Assembly (NCBI GenBank): GCA_949051815.1 | Contig: CARQVR010000013.1 | Span: forward strand, 1 to 60,491 | Source of the DNA: an uncultured Lachnospiraceae bacterium | GTDB lineage: Bacteria; Bacillota; Clostridia; Lachnospirales; Lachnospiraceae | Direction: 5' to 3' | Length of the DNA: 60,491 nucleotides | Part shown: positions 48,963 through 58,306 of the stretch, one piece after another | Layout of the letters: every line of letters begins with the position of its first letter | How positions within the stretch are numbered: position 1 is the first letter of the stretch | Notes under the pieces: generated by a model | The model's input: only the letters and a program-made list of their open reading frames with translations | Databases searched by the model: none | Told to the model about the DNA's origin: nothing | Program-made: the position numbers and the translations under genes

Positions 48963-50828
48963 ATGGAAACACAGGACAAGGAACAGGAATGGAAACACAA
49001 CTCTGTCATAAGCGATATCTGGTTTTATATCCGCTTTTACAAAAAGCATGAGCCTTTCGTGCTGGTGTTTGGCGGGATGGAGATCATTTTCGGGGCGGTT
49101 TTGCCGCTTTTTATGATTTATCTGCCGAAAATTGCCATAGATCTGGTGGAGCGCGGGGAGGCGCCCGGAAAGGCGTTTCTTACACTGGGAGGCTTCGGCC
49201 TTTTCACAATGCTGATCTGCGGTGCAAAGAAGGGCGTGGAGGCCGGAAAGTACAATCTCTACAATACCCAGCGCACCAATCTGATCGGGATGGTTTTTCT
49301 GAAAAGCCTCCGGCTCCGGTATGCGGATCAGGAATCGGGAGAAAACAAGAAGCTGCATTGGAAAGTCTATGATGCGGTCTGGGGCGGGGACTGGAGCTCG
49401 GTTTCCCTGATGGTGCAGGGCACGGTTGACCTGTGCGTGAATGTTTTGTGCTTTCTCCTGTATTCGTCGGTGCTCGTTTTCTTAAGTGTGCCGATGCTTG
49501 CGATTCTTCTGGCGCTGGCGCTGTTTCATTACAAAATGAATATGAGCCATATCAGATATGAGGAGTCCCTGCGCGGACAAAGAGCATTGGCGCGGAAACA
49601 TTTTCAATGCGTCGAGAATGCCATGGGTGATGTAAACGGCGCAAAAGATATCCGCATTTACGGGATGAAGGAATGGATGACCGGTCTGCGCGACCAGACA
49701 ATCGGCGAATTGCGGAAGCTGTCGGAACAATCGAAGAAGAAAGACGCTTTCTACGAGCGGGCGGGGGATGCACTGGCGGCGGCGCGCAATCTGGGCGCGT
49801 ATGCGTATCTCCTGTATCAGACACAGGCAGGGGGCGTAAGCGCCGGGGAGTTTGTACTGTATTTCGGAGCCATAACGGGATTTTCGGCCTTTGTCAACAA
49901 TACCATGAGCGCTCTTGCCACACTGCGCGGCGCGGCGAACGGCACCGATCACATCCGGGCGTATCTGGACTTGCCGGAAGAGAACCGAAAAGAGGGAAGC
50001 GGGCGCATTGACCAGATTTCTTTTCCGCCGGAAATTACTTTTTGCCATGTGGGTTTTTCCTATCAGAATGCGGAGGAGGGGGATAAACCCGTGTTTCGGG
50101 ATTTGAACCTGACCATTCGTGCCGGTGAGAGGCTTGCGATTGTGGGAGTCAACGGCGCGGGAAAGACTACGCTGGTAAAACTTTTGTGCGGGATGATTGA
50201 GCCTGACGAGGGCCGGATTCTCATAAACGGAATCGACAGAAACGAGTTTCCGAGAGAAGAGTGGTACCGGCTGTTTTCGATTGTGTTTCAGGAAACGCTG
50301 ATTCTGCCCTTTACGGTAGGGGAAAACCTCGCTATGGACCGCGCAGAGCGGGTGGATGAGGCGCGGGCGTGGAAAGCGCTGGAGCAGGCGGGGCTGAAAC
50401 AGACGTTTCAAAAGCGGGGCATTCATATGCGCAGTTACATGACAAAGACGATGGCGGGGGACGGCATAGAGCTGTCCGGCGGCCAGAAGCAGCGGTTTCT
50501 GCTGGCGAGAGCCTTGTACAAAAACGCGCCCGTGATGGTTTTAGACGAGCCGACGGCGGCGCTCGACCCGATTGCCGAGAGCAGGGTATACGACCAGTAC
50601 AATCAGTACACGCGCGGTAAAACGGCGGTTTTTATCTCCCACAGGCTTGCCAGCACGAAATTTTCCGACCGCATCATTCTGCTTGCGGACGGTAAGATTG
50701 CGGAGACGGGAACCCATGAGGAACTGATGCGGGCGGGCGGAGATTATGCGCGGATGTTTGAAGTGCAGAGCAGTTATTATCGCAAGCATTTCGATGGGGA
50801 GGAAGCAGTCGGGGAGACGGAAGATTAA
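48963..50828 (+). CDS. ABC exporter (permease-ATPase fusion), subunit 1
   Basis: Half-transporter of 621 aa. The membrane domain (about 20-330, six segments) is followed by an ATPase domain with Walker A GVNGAGKTTLVKLL, signature LSGGQKQ, Walker B VMVLDEPTAALDP and switch His SHRL. An AAGAAGGAAAC site precedes ATG 48963. The next gene is a second half-transporter, so the pair probably forms a heterodimer. It sits downstream of the LytTR/GHKL regulators, which often control peptide export or immunity. The substrate is unknown. Confidence 0.93.
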   Translation: METQDKEQEWKHNSVISDIWFYIRFYKKHEPFVLVFGGMEIIFGAVLPLFMIYLPKIAIDLVERGEAPGKAFLTLGGFGLFTMLICGAKKGVEAGKYNLYNTQRTNLIGMVFLKSLRLRYADQESGENKKLHWKVYDAVWGGDWSSVSLMVQGTVDLCVNVLCFLLYSSVLVFLSVPMLAILLALALFHYKMNMSHIRYEESLRGQRALARKHFQCVENAMGDVNGAKDIRIYGMKEWMTGLRDQTIGELRKLSEQSKKKDAFYERAGDALAAARNLGAYAYLLYQTQAGGVSAGEFVLYFGAITGFSAFVNNTMSALATLRGAANGTDHIRAYLDLPEENRKEGSGRIDQISFPPEITFCHVGFSYQNAEEGDKPVFRDLNLTIRAGERLAIVGVNGAGKTTLVKLLCGMIEPDEGRILINGIDRNEFPREEWYRLFSIVFQETLILPFTVGENLAMDRAERVDEARAWKALEQAGLKQTFQKRGIHMRSYMTKTMAGDGIELSGGQKQRFLLARALYKNAPVMVLDEPTAALDPIAESRVYDQYNQYTRGKTAVFISHRLASTKFSDRIILLADGKIAETGTHEELMRAGGDYARMFEVQSSYYRKHFDGEEAVGETED

Positions 50829-50862
50829 AATGACCCGAAAAGACAGGTGCGACGGAGGAAAC

Positions 50863-52776
50863 ATGACGACGGATGATTTGCTGACAAAGCTCCCGATTCG
50901 GGAACACGGCAGGAATATCTTAAAAATAATAAAGTATGTGCGCGGGCTGAACCGGTGGTATTTTCCGGTTGTGGCGGTTTCTCTGCTGCTTAAGACCGCG
51001 GTTCCTTATGCGGAGCTTATGCTGACAGCGTATATTCTGGACGGCATCGGCGCGCACAGGGAAATCGGGGAAATGCTTGCGGTGATTACGGGCACGACAC
51101 TTGCGGTCATGCTGCTGCAGTTTCTTTCCGGAGCCATCTGGCACAGAATGGAAGTGCACAGGGAGCAAATGTATTATTTGTACGAATGCGAGACACAGAC
51201 AAAGATGCTGGACATGGACTTTTCGAGAATAGACAGTCCGAAGGTCAAGGAGCTGAAAGACCGGATCAGAAAAGACAATAACTGGGGCGCGGGGATCAAC
51301 GGTGTTTTATGGTCGTGCAACGGCGTTATGGAAAAGGGGTTTCAATTGATCGGCGCGGCGGTTGTGGGATTTCCGGCGGCAGTTATTTTACTCCGGACGA
51401 AAACGGCGGCCGTATGGATTCTTCTGGCGGCTTTGACTGCCGTTCAGGTGGTTTCGGTATTCTTGCGGATGCATTTTGGCAGACAGCGGGACCGCTGGCG
51501 TTATCATGTGGCGGAGAGCACTGGGGAGAAGGAGGAGACATACAGTTTCGCGTGGGATTTTGCGGCGCAGGAATCCTATCATTACAAGAACGGCAAGGAT
51601 ATCCGCATCTATGGGGGTTATGATCTGATGGCGCGCTGGACCACAGAGGTCCTGCGGCATAAGGGCTTTCGGCGTCCCATGATAAAAGCGTCGCAAAATG
51701 ACGCAGGCGAAGCGTTTTTTGGCGCGGCTGCGGGTGCGGCCGCAAATGGCGGCGCCTATCTGATCATTGTGATGATCGCGCTGGCCGGTATGGTTACGGT
51801 GGGAAATGTGGTGCGTCTGGCGGGGGCTTTTGGCCGGTTTCTGGAAGCGGCAGCAGGCGTGGTTCACGACGTCCCCGTTTTGGCGATGGCGGCGAGACAG
51901 CAGCTCAGTACCCTCGCGCTGATTCATATGGAAAACGAGATGTATCAGGGCAGCCTTCCGGTGGAAAAGCGCAGCGACGGCGTATACAGGATTGCCTTTC
52001 GGAATGTGACCTTCCGCTATCCGGGAGCAGAGAAAGACGCGCTAAAGAATTTCTCTATGGAACTGTCGGTGGGGGAGAAGCTGGCCATCGTCGGGATGAA
52101 CGGTTCTGGCAAGACGACGATGATCAAGCTGTTATGCAGGCTCTATGACCCGCAGGAGGGAGAAATCCTTTTAAACGGTGTGGATATCAGGAAATTTAAG
52201 CAGGAGGAGTACAGCAGGCTGTTTTCGGTCGTATTTCAGGACTTTAAGCTGTACCCGTTTCCGCTGGCGCAAAACATTGCCGTATCGCAGGACTATGACA
52301 GAGAACTGGCCGGAAAATGTCTGGAGGACGCGGGCTTTGGCGTGCGCCTTGCTTCCATGGAAAAAGGGCTGGAAACCTGTCTTTACAAAGATTATGATGA
52401 TGAGGGAGTTGAGATTTCCGGCGGCGAAGCGCAGAAAATTGCCATAGCCAGAGCGGTTTATAAGGACGCGCCTTTTATTGTGCTGGACGAACCGACGGCG
52501 GCGCTGGACCCGCTGGCGGAGTACGGGATTTATTCTAATTTCGACAAGATTGTGGGAAGGAAGACGGCGGTCTATATATCCCACAGGCTCTCATCCTGCC
52601 GCTTTTGCGAAAAAATAGCGGTTTTTCATGAGGGAGAGCTGGTACAGCTTGGAAGCCACGAGGAGCTTGCGGCGGACAAAAACGGGAAATATTATGAGCT
52701 GTGGCGCGCGCAGGCGCAGTATTACGAGGAGGAGGACGGGCAGGGCAGAAAACAGGCTTCGCCAGTTACAAGTTGA
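50863..52776 (+). CDS. ABC exporter (permease-ATPase fusion), subunit 2
   Basis: Half-transporter of 637 aa with Walker A GMNGSGKTTMIKLL, an unusual signature ISGGEAQ, Walker B FIVLDEPTAALDP and SHRL. The start at 50863 has GGAGGAAAC immediately upstream; ATG 50830, 1 nt after the previous stop, is an alternative. The altered signature (SGGEAQ versus SGGQKQ in subunit 1) fits an asymmetric heterodimer. Its stop codon lies within the -35 hexamer of a downstream promoter. Confidence 0.92.
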   Translation: MTTDDLLTKLPIREHGRNILKIIKYVRGLNRWYFPVVAVSLLLKTAVPYAELMLTAYILDGIGAHREIGEMLAVITGTTLAVMLLQFLSGAIWHRMEVHREQMYYLYECETQTKMLDMDFSRIDSPKVKELKDRIRKDNNWGAGINGVLWSCNGVMEKGFQLIGAAVVGFPAAVILLRTKTAAVWILLAALTAVQVVSVFLRMHFGRQRDRWRYHVAESTGEKEETYSFAWDFAAQESYHYKNGKDIRIYGGYDLMARWTTEVLRHKGFRRPMIKASQNDAGEAFFGAAAGAAANGGAYLIIVMIALAGMVTVGNVVRLAGAFGRFLEAAAGVVHDVPVLAMAARQQLSTLALIHMENEMYQGSLPVEKRSDGVYRIAFRNVTFRYPGAEKDALKNFSMELSVGEKLAIVGMNGSGKTTMIKLLCRLYDPQEGEILLNGVDIRKFKQEEYSRLFSVVFQDFKLYPFPLAQNIAVSQDYDRELAGKCLEDAGFGVRLASMEKGLETCLYKDYDDEGVEISGGEAQKIAIARAVYKDAPFIVLDEPTAALDPLAEYGIYSNFDKIVGRKTAVYISHRLSSCRFCEKIAVFHEGELVQLGSHEELAADKNGKYYELWRAQAQYYEEEDGQGRKQASPVTS

Positions 52777-52800
52777 CAAATCTGTGATAATTAGTAAAAT
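52773..52800 (+). promoter_or_regulatory. Promoter overlapping the end of the second ABC gene
   Basis: TTGACA (52773-52778), 16 nt, TAAAAT (52795-52800). It would drive a transcript of about 75 nt through the tRNA-like remnant to the terminator at 52858, or read on into mntA-hepT. Confidence 0.7.
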
Positions 52801-52830
52801 AGGAGATGGATAGGTCAATTACAGATGGAA

Positions 52831-52851
52831 CATTTCAATGTTCGAATCCTT
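52831..52851 (+). repeat. tRNA-Gln T-arm remnant, att-like direct repeat
   Basis: CATTTCAATGTTCGAATCCTT matches 20 of 21 bases of the tRNA-Gln gene at 43779-43799. No acceptor, D or anticodon arm is present, and the T-stem no longer pairs. The two copies bracket 9.05 kb. This fits an attachment-site scar or a decayed tRNA copy. Confidence 0.65.
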
Positions 52852-52857
52852 TCAATT

Positions 52858-52884
52858 CCCGACGGATAAGATCTGTCGGGTTTT
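52858..52884 (+). terminator. Terminator after the tRNA-like remnant
   Basis: CCCGACGGAT (52858-52867) pairs with ATCTGTCGGG (52871-52880, one G-U), followed by TTTTC. It resembles the terminator that follows the intact tRNA-Gln. Confidence 0.85.
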
Positions 52885-52908
52885 CTGTACTGTATGGAGG
52901 CGGGGAAT

Positions 52909-53214
52909 ATGGAAGAAAAGCAGATATATACCATAAACCAGATTAAAATGCGGATTTCTCCGATCCTGAAAGAATACGGAGTTAGAAAAGCGACTTTGTT
53001 TGGCTCTTACAGTCAGGGAAAAGCGACTGAGAAAAGCGATATAGATCTGCTGATAGACAGCGGATTGCGGGGGCTGAAATTCGTGGGGCTGATTGAGGAT
53101 TTGAGAACGGCGGTGGAAAAAACCGTAGATGTGCTGGATATATCCCATATTCAGGAGGGAACGGAGATTGAAAGCGAGATTAAGCGGACGGGAGTGCTGA
53201 TTTATGAGAAATGA
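52909..53214 (+). CDS. mntA: MNT nucleotidyltransferase antitoxin (MntA-like)
   Basis: Minimal nucleotidyltransferase (101 aa) with GSYSQGKATEKSDIDLLID, that is G32-S33 and catalytic D44/D46. Family knowledge: MntA antitoxins AMPylate the HepT toxin on the tyrosine of its Rx4HxY motif. The start at 52909 has GGAGG at good distance; ATG 52894 overlaps that site. The stop overlaps the hepT start by 11 bp, the usual order of this toxin-antitoxin family. Confidence 0.92.
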   Translation: MEEKQIYTINQIKMRISPILKEYGVRKATLFGSYSQGKATEKSDIDLLIDSGLRGLKFVGLIEDLRTAVEKTVDVLDISHIQEGTEIESEIKRTGVLIYEK

Positions 53215-53539
53215 GACCGTAATTTCGAAAATGCTTATGTATGTAAAAAAAGTTTCTGCCTATATTGAGGGAATGGATTATGATACATTTATAAAAAATG
53301 ATGTGCTCGTGGAAGCCTGCGTGTTTAATCTGAGTCAGCTTGGAGAAATAGCCAACAAAGCAGATGAGGAGTTTCAAAATGCGCATAAGGAAATTCCGTG
53401 GAGACAGGTATATGGTTTGAGAAATAAAATTGTACATGACTATGAGGGTGTCAATCTGAAACTTGTCTGGGAAATTATTTCGGATGATTTGCCGGAATTA
53501 AAAGAGACTTTGGAAGGATTCCTGCGGGAGGACATATGA
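53204..53539 (+). CDS. hepT: HEPN ribonuclease toxin (HepT-like, DUF86)
   Basis: HEPN-domain protein (111 aa), all-helical, with the catalytic Rx4HxY motif intact as RNKIVHDY (R73, H78, Y80). Family knowledge: HepT is an RNase toxin neutralised by MntA-mediated AMPylation. The gene starts inside mntA and its stop overlaps the hydE start (ATGA), so the toxin-antitoxin pair is translationally coupled to the hydrogenase-maturation genes. Confidence 0.92.
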   Translation: MRNETVISKMLMYVKKVSAYIEGMDYDTFIKNDVLVEACVFNLSQLGEIANKADEEFQNAHKEIPWRQVYGLRNKIVHDYEGVNLKLVWEIISDDLPELKETLEGFLREDI

Positions 53540-54564
53540 CAGACCTGACAGACCGCCTCGCCGCAGGCGGTACACTCTCCGACGACGAGTGGCGGTTTTT
53601 GATAGAGGGAGACTACGACAGACAGCTTTTGTTTGACAAGGCGGACAGCGTGCGCAGACAGTATTACGGGACGGACGTCTATATAAGGGGTCTGATAGAG
53701 ATCACGAACTTCTGCAAAAATGACTGTCTCTACTGCGGCATCCGCCGGAGCAATGCGAACGTATTGCGGTACAGACTCGCGGATGAGGAGATTCTTGCCT
53801 GCTGCGGGCAGGGCTATGCGCTGGGATTTCGCACCTTTGTGCTGCAGGGCGGCGAGGATTCTTACGATACGACAGACCGGGTGGAGAAAATAGTTTCCCG
53901 CATAAAAGAAAACTATCCTGACTGTGCGGTGACGCTTTCGCTGGGAGAACGCCCGCGCAGGGATTACGAAATCTGGTATCAGGCGGGAGCGGACCGGTAC
54001 TTGCTGCGTCATGAGACGGCGGTCTGCTCTCATTACGAAAAACTGCACCCGCCGGAGCAGACTTACCTGCGCCGCATGGAATGCCTGCGGGACTTAAAGC
54101 AGACCGGATACCAGACAGGGGCCGGATTTATGGTTGGCTCTCCCTTTCAGGGGACGCAGGAGCTGATCGCGGACATGCGCTTTTTGCAGGAGTTTCAGCC
54201 TCACATGGTGGGCATCGGGCCGTTTATTCCCCATCATGACACACCCTTTGCGGGAGAGTCTCCCGGGAGTCTGCTGCGGACGCTTACTATGGTGGCACTC
54301 ACAAGACTGACGCTGCCGAAGGCTCTTATACCGGCGACCACGGCGCTTGGCACCATTCACCCGCAGGGACGGGAGCTTGGTCTGAAAGCAGGGGCGAATG
54401 TGGTCATGCCGAACCTGTCCCCGGCAGATGTGCGCGGGCAGTACAGCCTCTATGACAACAAGGTGCATACCGGCAAGGAGGCGGCGGAAGGGCTTTTGCT
54501 TCTTAAGGAGAGCGTATCGCGGGCAGGGTATCGCGTGACGGTTGACAGAGGGGATGCCCGGTGA
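53536..54564 (+). CDS. hydE: [FeFe]-hydrogenase maturase HydE
   Basis: Radical-SAM enzyme (342 aa) in H-cluster assembly. The cluster motif is C60-KND-C64-LY-C67 (CxxxCxxC). LQGGEDSY, LSLGERPRRDYEIWYQAGADRYLLRHET and MVGIGPFIPHHDTPF are typical of HydE. The ribosome site is GGGAGGA within hepT. hydG follows after 111 bp, then hydF; the hydrogenase itself is not in the window. Confidence 0.95.
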   Translation: MTDLTDRLAAGGTLSDDEWRFLIEGDYDRQLLFDKADSVRRQYYGTDVYIRGLIEITNFCKNDCLYCGIRRSNANVLRYRLADEEILACCGQGYALGFRTFVLQGGEDSYDTTDRVEKIVSRIKENYPDCAVTLSLGERPRRDYEIWYQAGADRYLLRHETAVCSHYEKLHPPEQTYLRRMECLRDLKQTGYQTGAGFMVGSPFQGTQELIADMRFLQEFQPHMVGIGPFIPHHDTPFAGESPGSLLRTLTMVALTRLTLPKALIPATTALGTIHPQGRELGLKAGANVVMPNLSPADVRGQYSLYDNKVHTGKEAAEGLLLLKESVSRAGYRVTVDRGDAR

Positions 54565-54675
54565 GTGGGCGATGACAGACGGGTGCGGCAAGAAGTCGTG
54601 GGCCGGCAAGCAGAGGCGCGGATGCTACAGAATAAATAACAATGGTTATCATAAACGGAAAGAAGGTAAAATGAA

Positions 54676-56115
54676 ATGTACGATCCGAAATCATTATGTG
54701 CGGACGACTTTATCAGCCATGAGGAAATTCTTGAAACGCTGAAATATGCGGAGGAAAATAAGGATAACAAGACGCTTATCAATGAAATTCTGGACAAGGC
54801 GCGCCCCCGGAGAGAGGGTAATTCCACGGTGTGCGCGGGCCTTTCCCACAGGGATGCGTCGGTGCTTCTGGCCTGTGAGGACAGGGAGATTCTGGAAAAG
54901 ATTTATGCTTTGGCGGAGGAGATCAAGCTGGCCTATTACGGCAACCGGATCGTGATGTTCGCGCCCCTTTATCTGTCAAATTATTGTGTGAACGGCTGCG
55001 TTTACTGTCCTTATCATATGAAAAATAAGAACATTCCCCGAAAGAAGCTGACACAGGAGGAAGTGAAGCAGGAGGTAATCGCCCTGCAGGACATGGGTCA
55101 CAAGCGTCTGGCGATTGAGGCGGGGGAAGATCCGGTTAACAATCCCATTGCATATATACTGGAATGCATCAAAACGATTTATTCCATCAACCATAAAAAC
55201 GGCGCGATCCGCCGCGTCAACGTGAACATTGCGGCCACCACGACGGAGGAGTACCGTATGCTTAAGGAGGCGGGCATCGGCACGTATATTCTCTTTCAGG
55301 AGACTTACCACAAGGAGAGCTACTTAAAGCTGCATCCCACCGGACCGAAACATGATTACAATTTTCACACAGAGGCCATGGACCGTGCCATGGACGGCGG
55401 GATTGACGATGTAGGGCTTGGCGTGCTTTTCGGACTGGAATTGTATAAGTACGAGTTTGCAGGGCTGCTCATGCACGCAGAACATCTGGAGGCCGTCCAC
55501 GGAGTAGGCCCCCACACCATCAGCGTGCCGCGCATCAAGCGCGCCGATGACATTGATCCCTCGGCTTTTGACAACGGCATCGACGATGAAACCTTTGCGA
55601 AGCTGTGCGCGCTGATCCGCATAGCCGTTCCCTATACGGGCATGATTATCTCCACCAGAGAGAGTCAGGCGGTGCGGGAGAAGGTGATCCGTCTGGGCGT
55701 GTCCCAGATTTCCGGCGCGTCCAGAACATCCGTGGGCGGCTATACGCAGGAAGAAAGACCCACCGACACGGAGCAGTTCGATGTGTCCGACCAGCGGACG
55801 CTGGATGAGGTCGTGAAGTGGCTTATGGAGCTTGGTTATATTCCCTCCTTCTGTACGGCCTGCTATCGTGAGGGCAGGACGGGCGACCGCTTTATGAGCC
55901 TGTGCAAGACGGGACAGATTCAGAACTGCTGTCACCCTAACGCGCTGATGACATTGAAGGAGTATCTGATGGACTACGCCTCAGAGGAGACGAAAGCCAT
56001 CGGCGAGGCATTGATTCAGGCGGAACTTGAGAACATTCCGAAAGAGCAGGTGCGGGAGATCGCGAAGGACCATCTGGCGAAGATTGAGGAAGGGATCAGA
56101 GATTTTCGGTTTTGA
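54676..56115 (+). CDS. hydG: [FeFe]-hydrogenase maturase HydG
   Basis: HydG (479 aa) is a tyrosine lyase of the radical-SAM family that supplies the CO and CN ligands of the H-cluster. The first cluster is C104-VNG-C108-VY-C111. The C-terminal region holds the auxiliary-cluster cysteines (CTACYREGRTGDRFMSLCK...CC). The start is ATG 54676, with AGAAGG upstream. The stop is followed immediately by the end of a CAGTTCAGCC repeat. Confidence 0.96.
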   Translation: MYDPKSLCADDFISHEEILETLKYAEENKDNKTLINEILDKARPRREGNSTVCAGLSHRDASVLLACEDREILEKIYALAEEIKLAYYGNRIVMFAPLYLSNYCVNGCVYCPYHMKNKNIPRKKLTQEEVKQEVIALQDMGHKRLAIEAGEDPVNNPIAYILECIKTIYSINHKNGAIRRVNVNIAATTTEEYRMLKEAGIGTYILFQETYHKESYLKLHPTGPKHDYNFHTEAMDRAMDGGIDDVGLGVLFGLELYKYEFAGLLMHAEHLEAVHGVGPHTISVPRIKRADDIDPSAFDNGIDDETFAKLCALIRIAVPYTGMIISTRESQAVREKVIRLGVSQISGASRTSVGGYTQEERPTDTEQFDVSDQRTLDEVVKWLMELGYIPSFCTACYREGRTGDRFMSLCKTGQIQNCCHPNALMTLKEYLMDYASEETKAIGEALIQAELENIPKEQVREIAKDHLAKIEEGIRDFRF

Positions 56116-56265
56116 CAGTTCAGCCGGACCCAATTTCGGACAGCCTATGTTTGCACAAGGCGGGCAGAGGAAGACTGAGGGGACGCCTGGCAGGCGGGAA
56201 AAGCAGACGCAAAGCGGCCAAGAGCACAAGATAGGCGATTTTTCGAATGGGTGTGTACCAAACGT
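56116..56265 (+). repeat. Degenerate copy of the CAGTTCAGCC intergenic repeat
   Basis: CAGTTCAGCC (56116-56125) starts at the base after the hydG stop. Later segments (TTTGCACAAGGCGGGC, GCAAAGCGGC, TTTTTCGAATGGG) align with the copy at 33301. The right end has decayed and lacks GCTGAAC. The element fills most of the hydG-hydF gap. Confidence 0.6.
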
Positions 56266-56289
56266 CAGAGGACAGAAAGGGAAACGCAT

Positions 56290-57543
56290 ATGGGTATGAA
56301 CAACACCCCCGCGGGGGAGCGGGTGCATATCGGGTTTTTTGGAAGGCGCAACGCGGGCAAGTCCAGTCTGCTCAACGCGGTGACGGGACAGGAGCTTGCA
56401 GTGGTGTCGGAAATCCGCGGAACCACCACCGATCCCGTGTATAAGGCGATGGAGCTTCTGCCGCTTGGGCCGGTTATGCTGATCGACACACCCGGCTTTG
56501 ACGATGAGGGGACGCTGGGGGAGCAGCGTGTAAAAAAGACAAAGCAGGTGCTTGATAAGACGGACATCGCGGTTTTGGCGGTGGATGCCGTGGAAGGAAT
56601 GAGGGCCTGCGACGAAGAGCTGGTTTCGCTCTTTAAAGAGCGGGAGATCCCGTTTGTGACAGCCTGCACGAAGGCCGATCTAACGGACGGATGCCCGATG
56701 AAACCGGACCAGGAGCAAAGCCGTGCGGATATGGGGGGCGGCTGGCCGGAAAAGCCGGATGAGAATAAAATAGCGAATGTTATGTATGTAAGCGCAGTCA
56801 CAGGCGCGGGCGTCCATGAATTAAAGGAAAAGCTGGCGGCAATGCTGCCGGATAAAGGAGAGCGCCATCTTGTGGCGGATCTGGTTAAACCGCTGGATGT
56901 CGTGGTGCTGGTGGTTCCCATTGACGCGGCGGCGCCCAGGGGGCGACTGATCCTTCCCCAGCAGCAGACGATACGGGACCTGCTGGAGACGGGGGCGATT
57001 CCGGTGACAGTGCGGGAGACAGAGCTTAAAGAAGCGCTTACCAGACTTTCGGAGAAGCCTGCGCTCGTCATTACGGACAGTCAGGCGTTTGAGGAGGTAG
57101 CGGCCATCGTGCCGGAGGACATTCCCCTTACTTCCTTCTCGATTCTGATGGCGCGGTATAAGGGCTTCCTGAAAATAGCGGCCGAAGGCGTGCGTGCCAT
57201 TGACAGCCTGAAAGACGGTGACCGGGTGCTGATTGCCGAGGGCTGTACCCATCATAGACAGTGTGACGATATCGGGACGGTGAAAATCCCCCGTTTCCTG
57301 AAAAAATATACGGGAAAGGATATCATCATAGAAACATCGTCGGGTACGGGCTTCCCGGAGGACCTTGCGCCTTATGCGCTGGTGATTCACTGCGGGGGAT
57401 GTATGTTAAATGAGAGGGAAGTTTTGCGAAGGATGCGGTTCGCGAAGGCGCAGGGCGTTCCGGTGACAAACTACGGCATTGCCATCGCGCGGATGAAGGG
57501 GATTCTTGCAAGGAGCGTTGCTCCTGTGGCGGAAATAGATTAG
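56290..57543 (+). CDS. hydF: [FeFe]-hydrogenase maturation GTPase HydF
   Basis: HydF (417 aa) is the scaffold GTPase that receives the H-cluster precursor from HydE/HydG. The P-loop is GRRNAGKSSL, with DTPGFDDEG as the switch motif. The C-terminal cluster ligands are CTHHRQC and HCGGC (CxHx...HCxxC). The start at 56290 gives the family beginning MGMNNTPAGERVHIGFFG; an ATG at 56251 would add repeat-derived residues and is rejected. A short extra segment (about 155-170) lies between the GTPase motifs. Confidence 0.95.
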   Translation: MGMNNTPAGERVHIGFFGRRNAGKSSLLNAVTGQELAVVSEIRGTTTDPVYKAMELLPLGPVMLIDTPGFDDEGTLGEQRVKKTKQVLDKTDIAVLAVDAVEGMRACDEELVSLFKEREIPFVTACTKADLTDGCPMKPDQEQSRADMGGGWPEKPDENKIANVMYVSAVTGAGVHELKEKLAAMLPDKGERHLVADLVKPLDVVVLVVPIDAAAPRGRLILPQQQTIRDLLETGAIPVTVRETELKEALTRLSEKPALVITDSQAFEEVAAIVPEDIPLTSFSILMARYKGFLKIAAEGVRAIDSLKDGDRVLIAEGCTHHRQCDDIGTVKIPRFLKKYTGKDIIIETSSGTGFPEDLAPYALVIHCGGCMLNEREVLRRMRFAKAQGVPVTNYGIAIARMKGILARSVAPVAEID

Positions 57544-57574
57544 GAAACGGCGTTTACAGAGAGGTTGGATTAAC

Positions 57575-58306
57575 ATGTACACATTTGACGGAAGAATACG
57601 TTACAGCGAGGTGGGAGAGGACGGCCTGCTGACGATGCAGTCCCTGCTTGACTATTTTCAGGACTGTTCCACCTTCCAATCCGAGGATATCGGGCTGGGA
57701 CTGGAATATATGGATAAAATCGGGCAGGTGTGGCTTCTGTCCGCGTGGCAGATCTGCATCGGGAGGTACCCGAAGTACGGCGAGCGGATCGTGGTCGGCA
57801 CGGCCCCTTATGAGTTTCGCGGCTTTATGGGACTTCGTAACTTCCTGATGCAGACGAAAGAGGGAGAGGCGCTGGCCTGGGCCAATTCCATATGGACCCT
57901 GATGGACAGGGAGAAAATGCGTCCGGTAAAGCCGAATGCGGATATGCAGGCGGGATATGCGCCGGAGGAGAAATACCCGATGGACTATGCGCCCAGAAAG
58001 ATCGCAATGCCTGCGGATGGACAGCCAATGGAAGCTTTCACGGTGAAACCCCACCACCTTGATACAAACCATCATGTCAATAACGGACAATATGTGCGCA
58101 TGGCGATGGACTGCATTCCGGGCGGGTTCGGGATCAGCCAGCTTCGCGTGGAGTATAAGAGTCAGGCGGTGCTTGGGGATGAGATTTATCCCGTGGCCGC
58201 CGCAGGGAAGGACGGAAAGCTGTACACGGTTTCCCTGAACGGAGCAGACGGCACTCCATACTGTATTGTAGAGTTTACATCACCAGCTCAGCCAGACCCC
58301 GACTGA
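57575..58306 (+). CDS. Acyl-ACP thioesterase
   Basis: Acyl-ACP thioesterase family (243 aa, double hotdog fold). Recognisable parts are YSEVGEDGLLTMQSLLDYFQDCSTFQSE at the start, VGTAPYEFRGFMGLRNF, and the catalytic-type LDTNHHVNNGQYV (Asn/His). It releases free fatty acids from acyl-ACP. The last residues (PAQPDPD) and the stop are encoded by the left end of the repeat at 58284, as at ruvX. Confidence 0.9.
   Translation: MYTFDGRIRYSEVGEDGLLTMQSLLDYFQDCSTFQSEDIGLGLEYMDKIGQVWLLSAWQICIGRYPKYGERIVVGTAPYEFRGFMGLRNFLMQTKEGEALAWANSIWTLMDREKMRPVKPNADMQAGYAPEEKYPMDYAPRKIAMPADGQPMEAFTVKPHHLDTNHHVNNGQYVRMAMDCIPGGFGISQLRVEYKSQAVLGDEIYPVAAAGKDGKLYTVSLNGADGTPYCIVEFTSPAQPDPD

Noticed and set aside
52803..52880. 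Possible functional tRNA gene
   Set aside because: Only the T-arm region matches tRNA-Gln; acceptor, D and anticodon stems are missing and the T-stem no longer pairs.
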